Source: Kordia algicida
Lineage (GTDB): Bacteria; Bacteroidota; Bacteroidia; Flavobacteriales; Flavobacteriaceae
DNA length: 64,000 nucleotides
Strand: one strand, 5' to 3'
Assembly: GCF_051013375.1 (NCBI RefSeq)
Contig: NZ_CP142125.1
Shown: positions 7,248-16,455 of the stretch, piece after piece
How positions within the stretch are numbered: position 1 is the first letter of the stretch
How the letters are laid out: the number at the start of each line of letters is the position of its first letter
The notes under the pieces: generated by a model
Told to the model about the DNA's origin: nothing
Databases searched by the model: none
Seen by the model: the letters and a program-made list of their open reading frames with translations, nothing else
Made by a program: the position numbers and the translations under genes

Positions 7248-10200
7248 TTACTGTTTGATAAATCGTTTTGTGCTATTTTTTTGGTTGGATGTAACTTGAA
7301 GAATATACATTCCTGATTGTAAGCTGCGAACATCAATTGTTGTTGCATTGCTTGTTAAAATCTGCTTTCCAGTCATATCAAAAATTGTTATGGTTTGAAT
7401 GTTCTCAGTTGTTTGAATGTGTAAGGTAGCTTTCGCCGGATTTGGATAAATGGTAAAATCTAGCGGACTTGCAGACACTTCTTCCGTACTTAAAGTAGGA
7501 TCAAATTCGTATGCGCCCATATCAATAGTTCCTCCTACAATTCGAGTATTTCCGTTCAAATCTTCTGTGATTGTCGCTGGAAGCAATGTATTATCTCCTG
7601 CATCAATTGCTGGAGAACCTGTCATCAATGTATAACGACCTGCACTTGGATCTGAAAACATCGGATTGCTTGTTTGAATGTTAGAAATGGTTGTCCAATT
7701 TGAAAATCCATCTGGAGCTAAACTATTGGCAATCGTAACCGAATTTGGCGTTGTTTGTGTTCCAAATCTATTTACACTTACTTGTTCGTTTCCATTGGTC
7801 AGTGTGTTATCCCAAATAATGGTATTGTAAATTTCTAAATTTGCAGTTCCGCTATTTCTCGATATTGAAACTACTCCGGCTGTAGTAGTTGAAGTTGCGC
7901 TTAGCGAATTATTAGCTATGGTTGAGTTGATAAATATAGCTTCTTGAGTTGTAGCCAAATCTGTTCTAAACCAAAATAGTGCGTTTGTACCTGCATCAGA
8001 ACCTGAAAGATCTGCAACAACATTCTCATAAAAAGCACAATTGATAAAAGTAGACGTTAGTGTACCATTTGTTCGAGGATTTTCACCATATACTAGCGAA
8101 GCAAAACGCCCTAAATTATTTGTAAATGTACAATTGGTAAATGTGTAATCGTAGTTTCCAGATTGTGCACTTGTATGCGCATAATACACAACACCGCCAC
8201 GTTCCACACGATTATTTGTAAATAGTACATCATTTATAGTAACACTTTTACACGATTCTATAATTCGTATAGCTGCTCCCGATTTCAAAGAATTATTTCC
8301 ACCATTTGCGTTTCCTCCTGAAAGAGTAATACCATCTATAACTACATTATTTTGAGTGATTTGTAAAATTCGTTGCGAATTGTCTGAATAAGTAGCATTT
8401 CCAAAAGTCATAACACCATCATCATTTCCTAAAAGATCTCCTGATAAAATAGTGACATTTATTTCAGGATCACGTTGACTTAACATCGTTTCCGTTCCGT
8501 TAAAACCTCCGTACAAAGACTGATCTGCCGTGAGCGTAAAAATGTCCGTTCTGTTACTTCCTGGAAGATACGTTCCTGCTTTTATCCAGAAATCTGAAAT
8601 CGGATTATTGTCCAAAGCATCTCTTAGAGAAGTATAAGCATCTGCCCAACTTGTTCCATCGTTGGCTCCTGTAGCGTTTGCGTCTACAAATACACGATTT
8701 TTCAAGTAATTTGCAGTAATCGTTTTATCGTCATCCATGATAATCGTCAACGGATTTGCATTTCCAGAAGCATCGTCACTCCAACTGTCAAACATAAAAC
8801 CTGTGTTTGGAGTTACTGTAATCGTAACAGTCGTTCCATTATCGTAAGTTCCGTTTACAGGAGTAGGATTTGTTGTAATTGTCCCACCAGTTGAGTTTAT
8901 AGTCAGCGTACGCTGAATTGGTGTAAAAGTAGCTGTAACTGCTTTATTACTATCCATTAAAAGTTGTTCGTTTACATCATTTCCTGAAAGATCGCCTGAC
9001 CAACCTGTAAATTCAAAACCTGCATTAGGAATTGGTGTTAATTGTACTGTTTGATTAAAATCATATCCGCCATTGGTAGGATTTGGATTGGTGGTAACAC
9101 TTCCGTCAGTAGCAAGAATATTTAAAACAGGTCTAAATGTAGTTGCGCCAAATTCGTATGCGCCCATATCAACATGAACGTTGAAAATTCTGCTATTTCC
9201 TGCCAAATCTACATTGAGTGGCGTTGGCAATTTTGAATTATCTCCAAAATCGATTGCTGGTGAAGTAGCTTGCAGTGTAAAATCGGTTGCACTTGTAAAC
9301 AACGGATCTGCATTACTTGTATTTACTTTACTTCCAGCAGCGATATTTGCAAAATCGTCATTAGAAATACTGTCTGAAATTAAAATGGTTCCTATGTTTG
9401 ATGAATTTCCTCCTGAAACTGCTCGTGACGTATTTCCGCTAGTAGTGGTATTGTTCCAAATAATTGTATTGGAAATATCTGTAACCATGGTAGAACCATT
9501 TTCACCAACCATAATTGGCGAACGTGTAAAGTTGTTTAAACTACTATTTGTTCCCAAATCTTGATTGTTTACGGCTGTACAATTAATCATATTCAAAGTA
9601 ATCGTCAATCGTGCAGGAACACTGTTGGAAACTGCCCAAACGACACTACCTGCAAAACCTGCTGTTCCAGGTCTGTCTTTTACTACATTATCTTTAAACA
9701 AACAGTTGTATAAAGTTCCAATCGTATTTTCAGCATTTGCTGCGCGAAAGTTGATTGTTCCATAACGACTTAAATTATTTTCAACAACCGTATTGGTAAC
9801 AGTTACATTTCGAGTTCCGTTAAGGTAGGCAAACTGGCTCGAAAATGTGAAGAATGCACCATTATCAGCGACATTATTTTTAATGATACAATTATTTACG
9901 GTAAAACCTAACGGATTGGAAACTGCAATAAAAATTGCTGCACCAGCTTCGTTAGAAGCACCCATTGTATGTCCGTCACTAATCGTAAAACCATCAATTG
10001 TGGTATTGTGTGCGTTCAATCGTATGATGTGTTGTGTATTATCTGATCGAGTTGATTCGCTAAAGTCAATAACATTGTTGTCATTGTTCATTAAATCTCC
10101 TGAAAGAATCGTTTCGTTATTGGCAACATCTCTTTGTGAAATAGACGTTTCCGTTCCTGCAAAACCGCCATATAATTTTACATTGTTATCATTTACAGTA

Positions 10201-11462
10201 AATGATTGTGTTCTGTCGGTTGCGTTTGCTGTATACGTTCCGCTAGCAACCCAAATTTCTTCATTTGCATTTACTACAGCCAATGCATCTTGTAATGAAG
10301 TGTAAGCATTTGCCCAAGATGAACCATCATTTAAACCTGTTGCGTTTACGTTTACGAATAAAGGTCCTTTTGTTCGGAATGTAGCAGGAAGTGACCATCC
10401 AGAAGCAGGATTGTACGTCGTGTTTCCGTTACATTTTTTTCGGTAACGCACCGTGTATTCTGATGAAAAGTCTAAGTTGTTTACAAATACATTTCCGCTT
10501 ACATCAGTAATAATAGTGTGTGTGTTGAATGGTTGTGAAGACAATCCGTAAGCAATGTCATAAGTATCTGTTTGTGGCAATACTAAGGTTGCTGTGTTTT
10601 CTGTGATATTTGAAGTGCTAAAATCTGCAATGTCTGGTGTTTCACAAACCGTGTAATTATTATCTAAGGTAATTTGTGAAACTTCAGATGCTGTTAATAC
10701 TCTGTTGTAAATGTAAATATCATCAATAGTATCTTGATACGTTTGCGTTGCAGTAAGCGTTCCGTTACTGATGTTTGCTATTTTTAAATCTACAGGTCTG
10801 TCTAAATCTCGTCCCGTGAAGATGCCTCCAACTTGTACATTTTCTGTGGAGGTTTGACTCAACGTATTATCTACATAAAAATTATACGTATACGGATATG
10901 TATTTCTTCCAGATGAAGTATTGAATTGCGTAGCTTCTTTTTTGATGGTAATCACGATGTGTTTCCATGTTCCGTCTGCGACGAATTCAGAGAAAAATCG
11001 ATCTCCCAAAAAATTACCTTGTGCCTGTGTGTTATTATTAACTACAACTCTCCTGCTACTTTTAAAACCGATTCTACCATCTTTGAGATATATGAAAAAT
11101 CCATTTTTATAATCATTAGCGGAAGAAAAATTTGCAGAAGTACGTTCACTTTTATCAAAAATGGTTCTTTCATTGCCATCAATGACGTCGGTTTTAATCC
11201 AAAAAGCAATGGAAATGTCGGTAAAAGAAAATGTGGTACTGTTTAGGAAATCTCCATTGAGTTGAATACTATTTGATGAAGTTCCAAACCGATCGTTGTC
11301 AACAACTAAGTTGGTTCCGTTTTGAGTAAAGTTGGCTCCGTTTGCGCCATCGGCGAGACTTCCGTTGGTGAAGTCGTACGCACGTTGCAAACCATTTGTG
11401 GGAATTTGTCCGAATGCAATGGAACAGAATAATAGGAATACTGAGAGTAATCGTGAGTTCAT
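7248..11462 (-). CDS. Large T9SS-exported adhesin with LamG, two beta-helix and InlB-like repeat domains
   Basis: 1404 residues. In order: Sec signal peptide (1-18, ...SIAFGQ), a LamG/concanavalin-like domain (about 25-260), a fibronectin-III-like domain (about 275-365), a right-handed beta-helix ('choice-of-anchor' type, about 370-770) starting NATGLNDGSSWANAYTSLQDAL, two InlB/Listeria-type beta-repeats (about 775-915, GFEFTGWSGD and GFMFDSWSDD), a second beta-helix (about 920-1310) starting NATGANDGTSWADAYTSLRDAL, and a type A T9SS sorting domain (about 1325-1404, FTIYPNPAKATLHIQ, QSGMYILQV, KRFIKQ). It should cross the outer membrane by T9SS and be displayed or released; carbohydrate or surface binding is likely. 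The two beta-helix blocks are clearly duplicated. Confidence 0.92.
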   Translation of the reverse strand: MNSRLLSVFLLFCSIAFGQIPTNGLQRAYDFTNGSLADGANGANFTQNGTNLVVDNDRFGTSSNSIQLNGDFLNSTTFSFTDISIAFWIKTDVIDGNERTIFDKSERTSANFSSANDYKNGFFIYLKDGRIGFKSSRRVVVNNNTQAQGNFLGDRFFSEFVADGTWKHIVITIKKEATQFNTSSGRNTYPYTYNFYVDNTLSQTSTENVQVGGIFTGRDLDRPVDLKIANISNGTLTATQTYQDTIDDIYIYNRVLTASEVSQITLDNNYTVCETPDIADFSTSNITENTATLVLPQTDTYDIAYGLSSQPFNTHTIITDVSGNVFVNNLDFSSEYTVRYRKKCNGNTTYNPASGWSLPATFRTKGPLFVNVNATGLNDGSSWANAYTSLQDALAVVNANEEIWVASGTYTANATDRTQSFTVNDNNVKLYGGFAGTETSISQRDVANNETILSGDLMNNDNNVIDFSESTRSDNTQHIIRLNAHNTTIDGFTISDGHTMGASNEAGAAIFIAVSNPLGFTVNNCIIKNNVADNGAFFTFSSQFAYLNGTRNVTVTNTVVENNLSRYGTINFRAANAENTIGTLYNCLFKDNVVKDRPGTAGFAGSVVWAVSNSVPARLTITLNMINCTAVNNQDLGTNSSLNNFTRSPIMVGENGSTMVTDISNTIIWNNTTTSGNTSRAVSGGNSSNIGTILISDSISNDDFANIAAGSKVNTSNADPLFTSATDFTLQATSPAIDFGDNSKLPTPLNVDLAGNSRIFNVHVDMGAYEFGATTFRPVLNILATDGSVTTNPNPTNGGYDFNQTVQLTPIPNAGFEFTGWSGDLSGNDVNEQLLMDSNKAVTATFTPIQRTLTINSTGGTITTNPTPVNGTYDNGTTVTITVTPNTGFMFDSWSDDASGNANPLTIIMDDDKTITANYLKNRVFVDANATGANDGTSWADAYTSLRDALDNNPISDFWIKAGTYLPGSNRTDIFTLTADQSLYGGFNGTETMLSQRDPEINVTILSGDLLGNDDGVMTFGNATYSDNSQRILQITQNNVVIDGITLSGGNANGGNNSLKSGAAIRIIESCKSVTINDVLFTNNRVERGGVVYYAHTSAQSGNYDYTFTNCTFTNNLGRFASLVYGENPRTNGTLTSTFINCAFYENVVADLSGSDAGTNALFWFRTDLATTQEAIFINSTIANNSLSATSTTTAGVVSISRNSGTANLEIYNTIIWDNTLTNGNEQVSVNRFGTQTTPNSVTIANSLAPDGFSNWTTISNIQTSNPMFSDPSAGRYTLMTGSPAIDAGDNTLLPATITEDLNGNTRIVGGTIDMGAYEFDPTLSTEEVSASPLDFTIYPNPAKATLHIQTTENIQTITIFDMTGKQILTSNATTIDVRSLQSGMYILQVTSNQKNSTKRFIKQ

Positions 11463-12096
11463 AATGTGAATTTTGTGTTTTACGTTACAAAAGTCATTGT
11501 GAACTAGGCGTTTTTTTAGGTTTTATTTCTGAACTGTTTGATTTTTTTGCTGAATGGTTTTTGGATTCGCTTTGTTTTTAGATCGCTTTGCTCTTGGACT
11601 TGCTTTGCTGTTAGATATTAGATCGGCTGCGCTTTTTAGATCGCTTTGCTTTTAGACTTGCTTTGCTGTTATGTTCGCTTCGCTTAATTCAAAGATTTAA
11701 AGATTCAAGGTTATTTCGATTTTAAGTTGTGATACATAAAGAAGCATGTTCTTTTATGAATAAACTTATTGCTTTTAAATCTTCAATTATAAAGTTCGAC
11801 TTTGGAAACTTTGCGCTTAGATATTAGATCAGCTCCGCCTTTTAGATTGCTTTGCTTTTAGACTTGGCTTCGCCTTTTAGAATTTTAGTATGGCTATCGC
11901 TATCGCTGTTAGCATGTTCGTATTTTAGTTTGAATTCCCAAATACTCTTAGAACTTGACTAATACCTAAAAGCGAAGCGACCCAAAAGCTAATACCTATC
12001 TAGCCCTGATAGAACGGCATGTCTGAAATCCTTTTTTTGACGCTTTTCGCGGAAGAAAAAGATTGAGTAGTGATAGCAGGAAATAGCTTCAAATTT
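11463..12096. other. Repeat-rich intergenic spacer between adhesin and LytTR regulator
   Basis: 634 bases without a credible gene. The first part holds the adhesin promoter; most of the rest is degenerate low-complexity repeats (listed separately). A short open frame overlapping the end of the response regulator is in the wrong frame and is not a gene. Confidence 0.6.
11561..11985. repeat. Degenerate interspersed GCTTTGCT/GCTTCGCT repeats
   Basis: Variants of a unit of about 18-20 bases, roughly TTAGAtcGCTTTGCTTTTAGACTTGC, recur at 11570-11690 and again at 11815-11885, and in reverse complement (AAAAGCGAAGCGA) near 11970. Units differ by a few bases and by GCTTTG versus GCTTCG or GGCTGCG. 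There are no CRISPR-like regular spacers. The function is unknown. Confidence 0.6.
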
Positions 12097-12849
12097 TTAA
12101 AATATTTCAGCAATGACTTGCATGAAGGTGTCTTTTTTGTCGCGCGAAATTGGAATGGTTTTGTTGTTTTCCATGATGAGGTGAAAACCATCTTTTTTGG
12201 AGAGTTCTTTGATGTGTTTGAGGTTGATAAGATAGGAGCGATGCGGTTTGTAAAAGATAGGTTTGTGCGCCAATTGATCGGCAAAATGCTTTAACGGTTT
12301 GCAGATGAATTCGGTACGATTTCCTTGCAAATATACTTTTGTGTACATTCCATCAGCTTCAAAATAGTAAATGTCGTCTTCGGCGGCAAAGATGATTCCT
12401 TTGGGAATTTCGAGCGCTATTTTACTGATTGACATTTGTTTGAAAGCTAATTTTAAGTCGTGAATTTGTGTGTTGATGTTTTGATCGTTGATGATTTTTT
12501 CGGCTTTGCTGACTGCATGAGTAAGTTCGGAAACATCAATGGGTTTTAACAGATAATCGACTGCGGCAAGTTTGAATGCATTTACGGCAAATTCGTTGTA
12601 CGCCGTGACAAAAATGATTTGAAAGTTGATGGTTTCGTTTTCAAAGAACTCCAAGATTTGCAAACCAGAATGTTGTGGCATGTCAATGTCTAAAAATACG
12701 ATTTTTGGTTTTTTCTCCCTGATCGTTTTGACACCTTCGAGCAAGTTTGAAGCTTTGTCAATTGTAGAAAGCTGTGGACAATTTTGTTGCAATAATGCTT
12801 CGAGTAGGTTTTGCGCTTTTCGCTCGTCGTCTATGATTAGTACATTCAT
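12097..12849 (-). CDS. LytTR-family response regulator
   Basis: 250 residues from ATG 12849 (MNVLIIDDER); an ATG 36 bases upstream overlaps the kinase gene and would add 12 residues unlike a receiver start. It has a CheY-like receiver (about 1-120) with acidic pocket D7/D8, phospho-acceptor D54 (FLDIDMP) and Lys in LLKPID, followed by a LytTR DNA-binding domain (about 145-245) with YYFEADGMYTKVYL, RSYLINLKHI and ISRDKK. It starts 2 bases after the stop of the sensor kinase gene, so the two form a two-component pair. LytTR regulators bind direct repeats in promoters; the targets are not visible here. Confidence 0.93.
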   Translation of the reverse strand: MNVLIIDDERKAQNLLEALLQQNCPQLSTIDKASNLLEGVKTIREKKPKIVFLDIDMPQHSGLQILEFFENETINFQIIFVTAYNEFAVNAFKLAAVDYLLKPIDVSELTHAVSKAEKIINDQNINTQIHDLKLAFKQMSISKIALEIPKGIIFAAEDDIYYFEADGMYTKVYLQGNRTEFICKPLKHFADQLAHKPIFYKPHRSYLINLKHIKELSKKDGFHLIMENNKTIPISRDKKDTFMQVIAEIF

Positions 12850-12851
12850 AC

Positions 12852-15683
12852 TTATTTTTTTAAAGGAATTCGGATGCTGACGCAAGTTCCTGTAGGTTGT
12901 TGTTTTTCGTCGGTTAAATCGCTGATAATTACTTCTATTTTTTGCAGACGATCTTTGTTAATGAGTTCTACACGTTCTGTATTGGCGCGTGTTGCAAAAG
13001 ATTTGTAGTAGTTTATTTGACTGTTCTTCAGTTTTTGTGCTGCTTCACGACCAATGCCATTATCAGTAATGTTACAAATTAGTTGTTCGTTTTGCTTTTG
13101 GAAAGAAACTTCTAATTTCCGGTTGCTAATTTTGTGATGCAAACCATGTTTGATAGCATTTTCAATATATGGTTGAATGAAAAGTGATGGAATTTTGATG
13201 GTTTCCAACGCTAAGTTTTTATCTACTAAAATCTCGTAAGTGAGTTCTTCTTCAAAACGTACTTTTTCTAACTCTAGGTATAAGTGTAATGCTTTGAGTT
13301 CTTGATCGAGCGTGATTTCTTTTTCCTGACTTTGTTCAAGATACGTTCGAATTAAACGAGAAAATTTCACCAAATATGTGCTCGCTAAGTTTTGTTGATT
13401 GAGTACAATGTATTCTTGAATGGAGTTGAGCGCATTGAAGATAAAATGTGGATTCATCTGCGATCGCAAGTTTTCTAAACGTAAGTTTACCAGTTGTTTG
13501 TCGATCTCTAATTGTTGCAATTCCTTATTTTTTTGCTTTTCGCGAATGCGGATTTTTCTTCTGAAATAGAGAATGACAATTGCCAATATAGCAAGCATAA
13601 TACAGATGAGAAACCAAGCTTGTTTGTAAAAAGGAAGCGTGACGTTAAGTTGCAGGCTTTTTACAGCAGAATAGTTTTGATCTCTTAAATTTCGGGCACG
13701 TAGATTGAATGTAAACTTTCCCGCAGGTAAGGTGTTGAATTTTACATGTTGTTGTCCTTTGTCTACCGAATTCCATGAATCGTTGAAACCTTTGAGTTGA
13801 TATTCATACGCGACAAATGTATCTGATTGAAATCCTTTGGAATTGAATCGAATTTCAATTTCACTTTCTTGTTGTTTAAGTGTGTAAGTTGATTTCAATG
13901 GAACTTCTTTTTCTTCCAAAATTGTTGCTGTGATATATACTTCTGGAGTTTCCCAATCTTTAAAAACGGTACGTTTATCAAATCGGAAAAGTCCAATATT
14001 TGAGCTAAATAGTACATCGTTTCCAAACGTTTCAATACTGTTGATGTTGTACGAAAGCAAACCATCACGTTTGTTAATGGTTTTAAAGGTTTTTGTGGTT
14101 GTATTGTAGTGTTGAAATCCGTTGTCGGTTACAATCCAAAGATGTTCGCCATCGGTTTTGATCTTGTTGATTGCTTTAGAAGCTAGTCCATTTTTAAGTG
14201 ATAATACCTCAACAACTTTATCATCTTTTATGTTGAGCACTCCATTGTCATAAGTAGCTACCCAAATGCTTCCATTGGATGCTTCTTCGATATCAAATGT
14301 GTAGATGGGTTTGTTGTTAAAAGAAATGCTTTTTTCAAAATTGAAGATAGAATCGTACAGTAGAAGTCCATTAGTCGTAGCAACATATGCTTTTTTATAT
14401 TTCTTTGAATAAATAGATTCATAAGAACGCTTGTCACTGATTTTAATAGCTTCTTTGCCATTTCCGTAGAATGTACCGTGCGCAAAACTTTTTAGATAGA
14501 AGTCATTTTTGATATGAGAAATTGACTTTGCAGCATTAAAATTATCAAACGAGATGATTTTTTTTTGACCTACGTGATATCGTATATTCTTTTCGTCTGA
14601 ATTGTAATATAATATGTCTGTGTTCGGATTATAATTTAGTGTCTGTATTTCTGAAACATCAGTAAAATTGAATGTTTCTTTTACGTCTCCATCAAGTGAA
14701 AGAATACTTAGAGTACCATTTTTGTTCCCTGTAAAAAACGTTGAATCTGTATACTTTTCGATTACATTCGTTTTTTTGTCAGTATTGATGAGTTGTAAAC
14801 TTTCATTTGGAATGATAAAAATACCATTATTCAATGTTGTAATCCATAAGTTTTGTTGAAAATCTTTGATGACTTCCGTGGTAAAATAGTTTTTTAAATA
14901 ACTTGAAATGACACGAATTTTATTTTTAATATGTTGTGTTACAACGACTCCTTTCTTTGTAGAAAAGTACAGTTTGTCATCATATTCTTGAATAGTAAAT
15001 ATAGTATTATTAAGTAAGGCTTCTGGGAGTTTTATAGCTATTAGTTGTTTATTTTTATAAAGGAATAGTGAATTTTTTTCTCCGGTTTTATCTTGAAATA
15101 ATACTACATATCCTTTTGATGTTTTGTGGAAACGTGTAAAGCCTGGTAATGATTCTCTGTCAGGATATTGCTGTTTTACAGCAGGTTCAATTTCTTTGGT
15201 TTCAATATCTTGAGATAAAAGCTCTTTTTTAAAATTTAAAAAATAATAATGATTGTTTTGAACAAAGCCAATACTTGTACCACCTAAATTTTCAGTTTCG
15301 TGAACTATTTTTTTTGTTTTACGGTCAATCCAGAGTGTTGAACGTAGAGAATAAATGAGTAAGTAGTTCTCAGTAATAAGATAATCGGAGAGCTTTCCAT
15401 TTAGAATTTCTTGTAAATCTTTAAATAGTATTACGTTGTCATTTTCTATATAAAAATACTGTCCTGCAATATTGGTAAACCACAATCTTCCTTTTTCATC
15501 GAGTTTGAGATTGAAAAATGAACGACCGCGCTTTTCAGAATGTGAATATACTTTGAATTCTTTTCCATCATAGCGAAATAATCCTTTGTTTCCCGCGAGC
15601 CATATATAGCCTTCTGTATCTTCGATACTGTCATAAAACTCAATATCGGGCAAACCATTTGCTTCTGTTAAATGGATGCTCAC
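12852..15683 (-). CDS. Sensor kinase with two-component propeller, Y_Y_Y domain and LytS-type kinase
   Basis: 943 residues from a GTG start. A seven-bladed sensor propeller repeat region (about 1-600, e.g. GYIWLAGNKGLFRYDG, NGSIWVATYDNGVLN, DGEHLWIVTDNGFQHY) is followed by a Y_Y_Y domain (about 605-675), one membrane helix (about 685-705), a His_kinase domain with QMNPHFIFNAL (phospho-His about 746) and a HATPase with NAIKHGLHH and DNGIGR. In this family the propeller is periplasmic and reads oligosaccharides or other polymers. The present start has no signal peptide. One is encoded just upstream (ATG 15766) but out of frame: removing one T from a 9-T run and one A from GAAACC would join MKTFSLATSTIL...LVIWAQ to EPVSIHL. 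The gene is therefore either frameshifted at its 5' end or carries sequence errors. Confidence 0.85.
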   Translation of the reverse strand: MSIHLTEANGLPDIEFYDSIEDTEGYIWLAGNKGLFRYDGKEFKVYSHSEKRGRSFFNLKLDEKGRLWFTNIAGQYFYIENDNVILFKDLQEILNGKLSDYLITENYLLIYSLRSTLWIDRKTKKIVHETENLGGTSIGFVQNNHYYFLNFKKELLSQDIETKEIEPAVKQQYPDRESLPGFTRFHKTSKGYVVLFQDKTGEKNSLFLYKNKQLIAIKLPEALLNNTIFTIQEYDDKLYFSTKKGVVVTQHIKNKIRVISSYLKNYFTTEVIKDFQQNLWITTLNNGIFIIPNESLQLINTDKKTNVIEKYTDSTFFTGNKNGTLSILSLDGDVKETFNFTDVSEIQTLNYNPNTDILYYNSDEKNIRYHVGQKKIISFDNFNAAKSISHIKNDFYLKSFAHGTFYGNGKEAIKISDKRSYESIYSKKYKKAYVATTNGLLLYDSIFNFEKSISFNNKPIYTFDIEEASNGSIWVATYDNGVLNIKDDKVVEVLSLKNGLASKAINKIKTDGEHLWIVTDNGFQHYNTTTKTFKTINKRDGLLSYNINSIETFGNDVLFSSNIGLFRFDKRTVFKDWETPEVYITATILEEKEVPLKSTYTLKQQESEIEIRFNSKGFQSDTFVAYEYQLKGFNDSWNSVDKGQQHVKFNTLPAGKFTFNLRARNLRDQNYSAVKSLQLNVTLPFYKQAWFLICIMLAILAIVILYFRRKIRIREKQKNKELQQLEIDKQLVNLRLENLRSQMNPHFIFNALNSIQEYIVLNQQNLASTYLVKFSRLIRTYLEQSQEKEITLDQELKALHLYLELEKVRFEEELTYEILVDKNLALETIKIPSLFIQPYIENAIKHGLHHKISNRKLEVSFQKQNEQLICNITDNGIGREAAQKLKNSQINYYKSFATRANTERVELINKDRLQKIEVIISDLTDEKQQPTGTCVSIRIPLKK

Positions 15684-15766
15684 AGGTTTCTTGTGCCCAA
15701 ATGACCAAGCTTAAAAGAAAAAAAAATATGGAGAATAGTACTTGTCGCAAGTGAAAAAGTTTTCAT

Positions 15767-16286
15767 AAAAGTACTATAAAATCTAAAAACCAAATTGCTT
15801 CCTTTCTGAAATGTATGAGTTTTTTGCTGAACTACGTGTTTTTGGGGAGTGTTTATGTATATAATCTTGTAATAAGTAATTTTAGATTAAGTTTAGTGAA
15901 CTTCTCAAGCATAAAAGGAGTAAAATAAAATGTGTTTTCTTTTGTTTTCAACATATCAAAGTTATAAACATTTCTTTAGAAATTCAGATGCTTTTTTTCT
16001 GTCTGAATATTACTTTTATGACTTACTGCAACTACAAGAGTTGGTCTTTGATAAGTAATACTTTTTTTCTGTAATTAGTATTTTTGTATTGTAGAAAGAT
16101 AATATAATATCAATTAAGATTATTGGAAACTTTTAGTGTAAAGGAAACTCAACATTTACATATAAAATAAGATAGACATCAATAAAAAAAAGCTACAACT
16201 TTAGTAGTGTAGACTAATCTTTTTACCCCAAAAACATATTCATTACTAATCTGAGTGTATATCACACATTTAGAAACAGGATAGGT
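15767..16286. other. Intergenic region between sensor kinase and toxin cassette
   Basis: 520 very AT-rich bases. It separates two divergent units and must contain their promoters. No RNA gene, strong hairpin or conserved gene was recognised. Confidence 0.5.
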
Positions 16287-16370
16287 ATGTCCAATAAAAA
16301 AAACAAATTTCAAGCAACTATTTATGGAAATAACAATCTTACTTCGGTATTAGATAAAATTGAAAAATAA
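16287..16370 (+). CDS. Possible 27-residue peptide upstream of the toxin gene
   Basis: Starts ATGTCCAATAAA after a purine-rich AGGATAGG. The product is Lys/Asn-rich (MSNKKNKFQATIYGN...SVLDKIEK) and ends 7 bases before a second tiny frame that overlaps the toxin start. No family is recognised. It may be a leader peptide, a remnant of a gene once fused to the toxin, or chance. Confidence 0.3.
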   Translation: MSNKKNKFQATIYGNNNLTSVLDKIEK

Positions 16371-16377
16371 AAAAACA

Positions 16378-16455
16378 ATGATTAAAAAAACAATGACTTT
16401 TTCCCTTTTACAAATTGCAAAAAAGGGAAATACTAAAAAACGGATGAGGCAATGA
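16378..16455 (+). CDS. Possible 25-residue leader peptide coupled to the toxin gene
   Basis: MIKKTMTFSLLQIAKKGN..., strongly basic. Its stop overlaps the toxin start in ATGA (16452-16455), the usual layout of translational coupling. The toxin itself has no strong ribosome-binding site of its own, so this frame could drive its translation. There is no homology I recognise. Confidence 0.35.
   Translation: MIKKTMTFSLLQIAKKGNTKKRMRQ

Noticed and set aside
9181..10305. Three plus-strand frames within the adhesin region
   Set aside because: They are shadows of the 1404-aa gene, with no ribosome-binding sites or domains.
11561..11985. CRISPR array
   Set aside because: Repeat units are degenerate, without constant spacer length, and no cas genes are present.
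12000..12284. 94-codon minus-strand frame at the end of the LytTR regulator
   Set aside because: It overlaps the DNA-binding domain out of frame and has no recognisable features.
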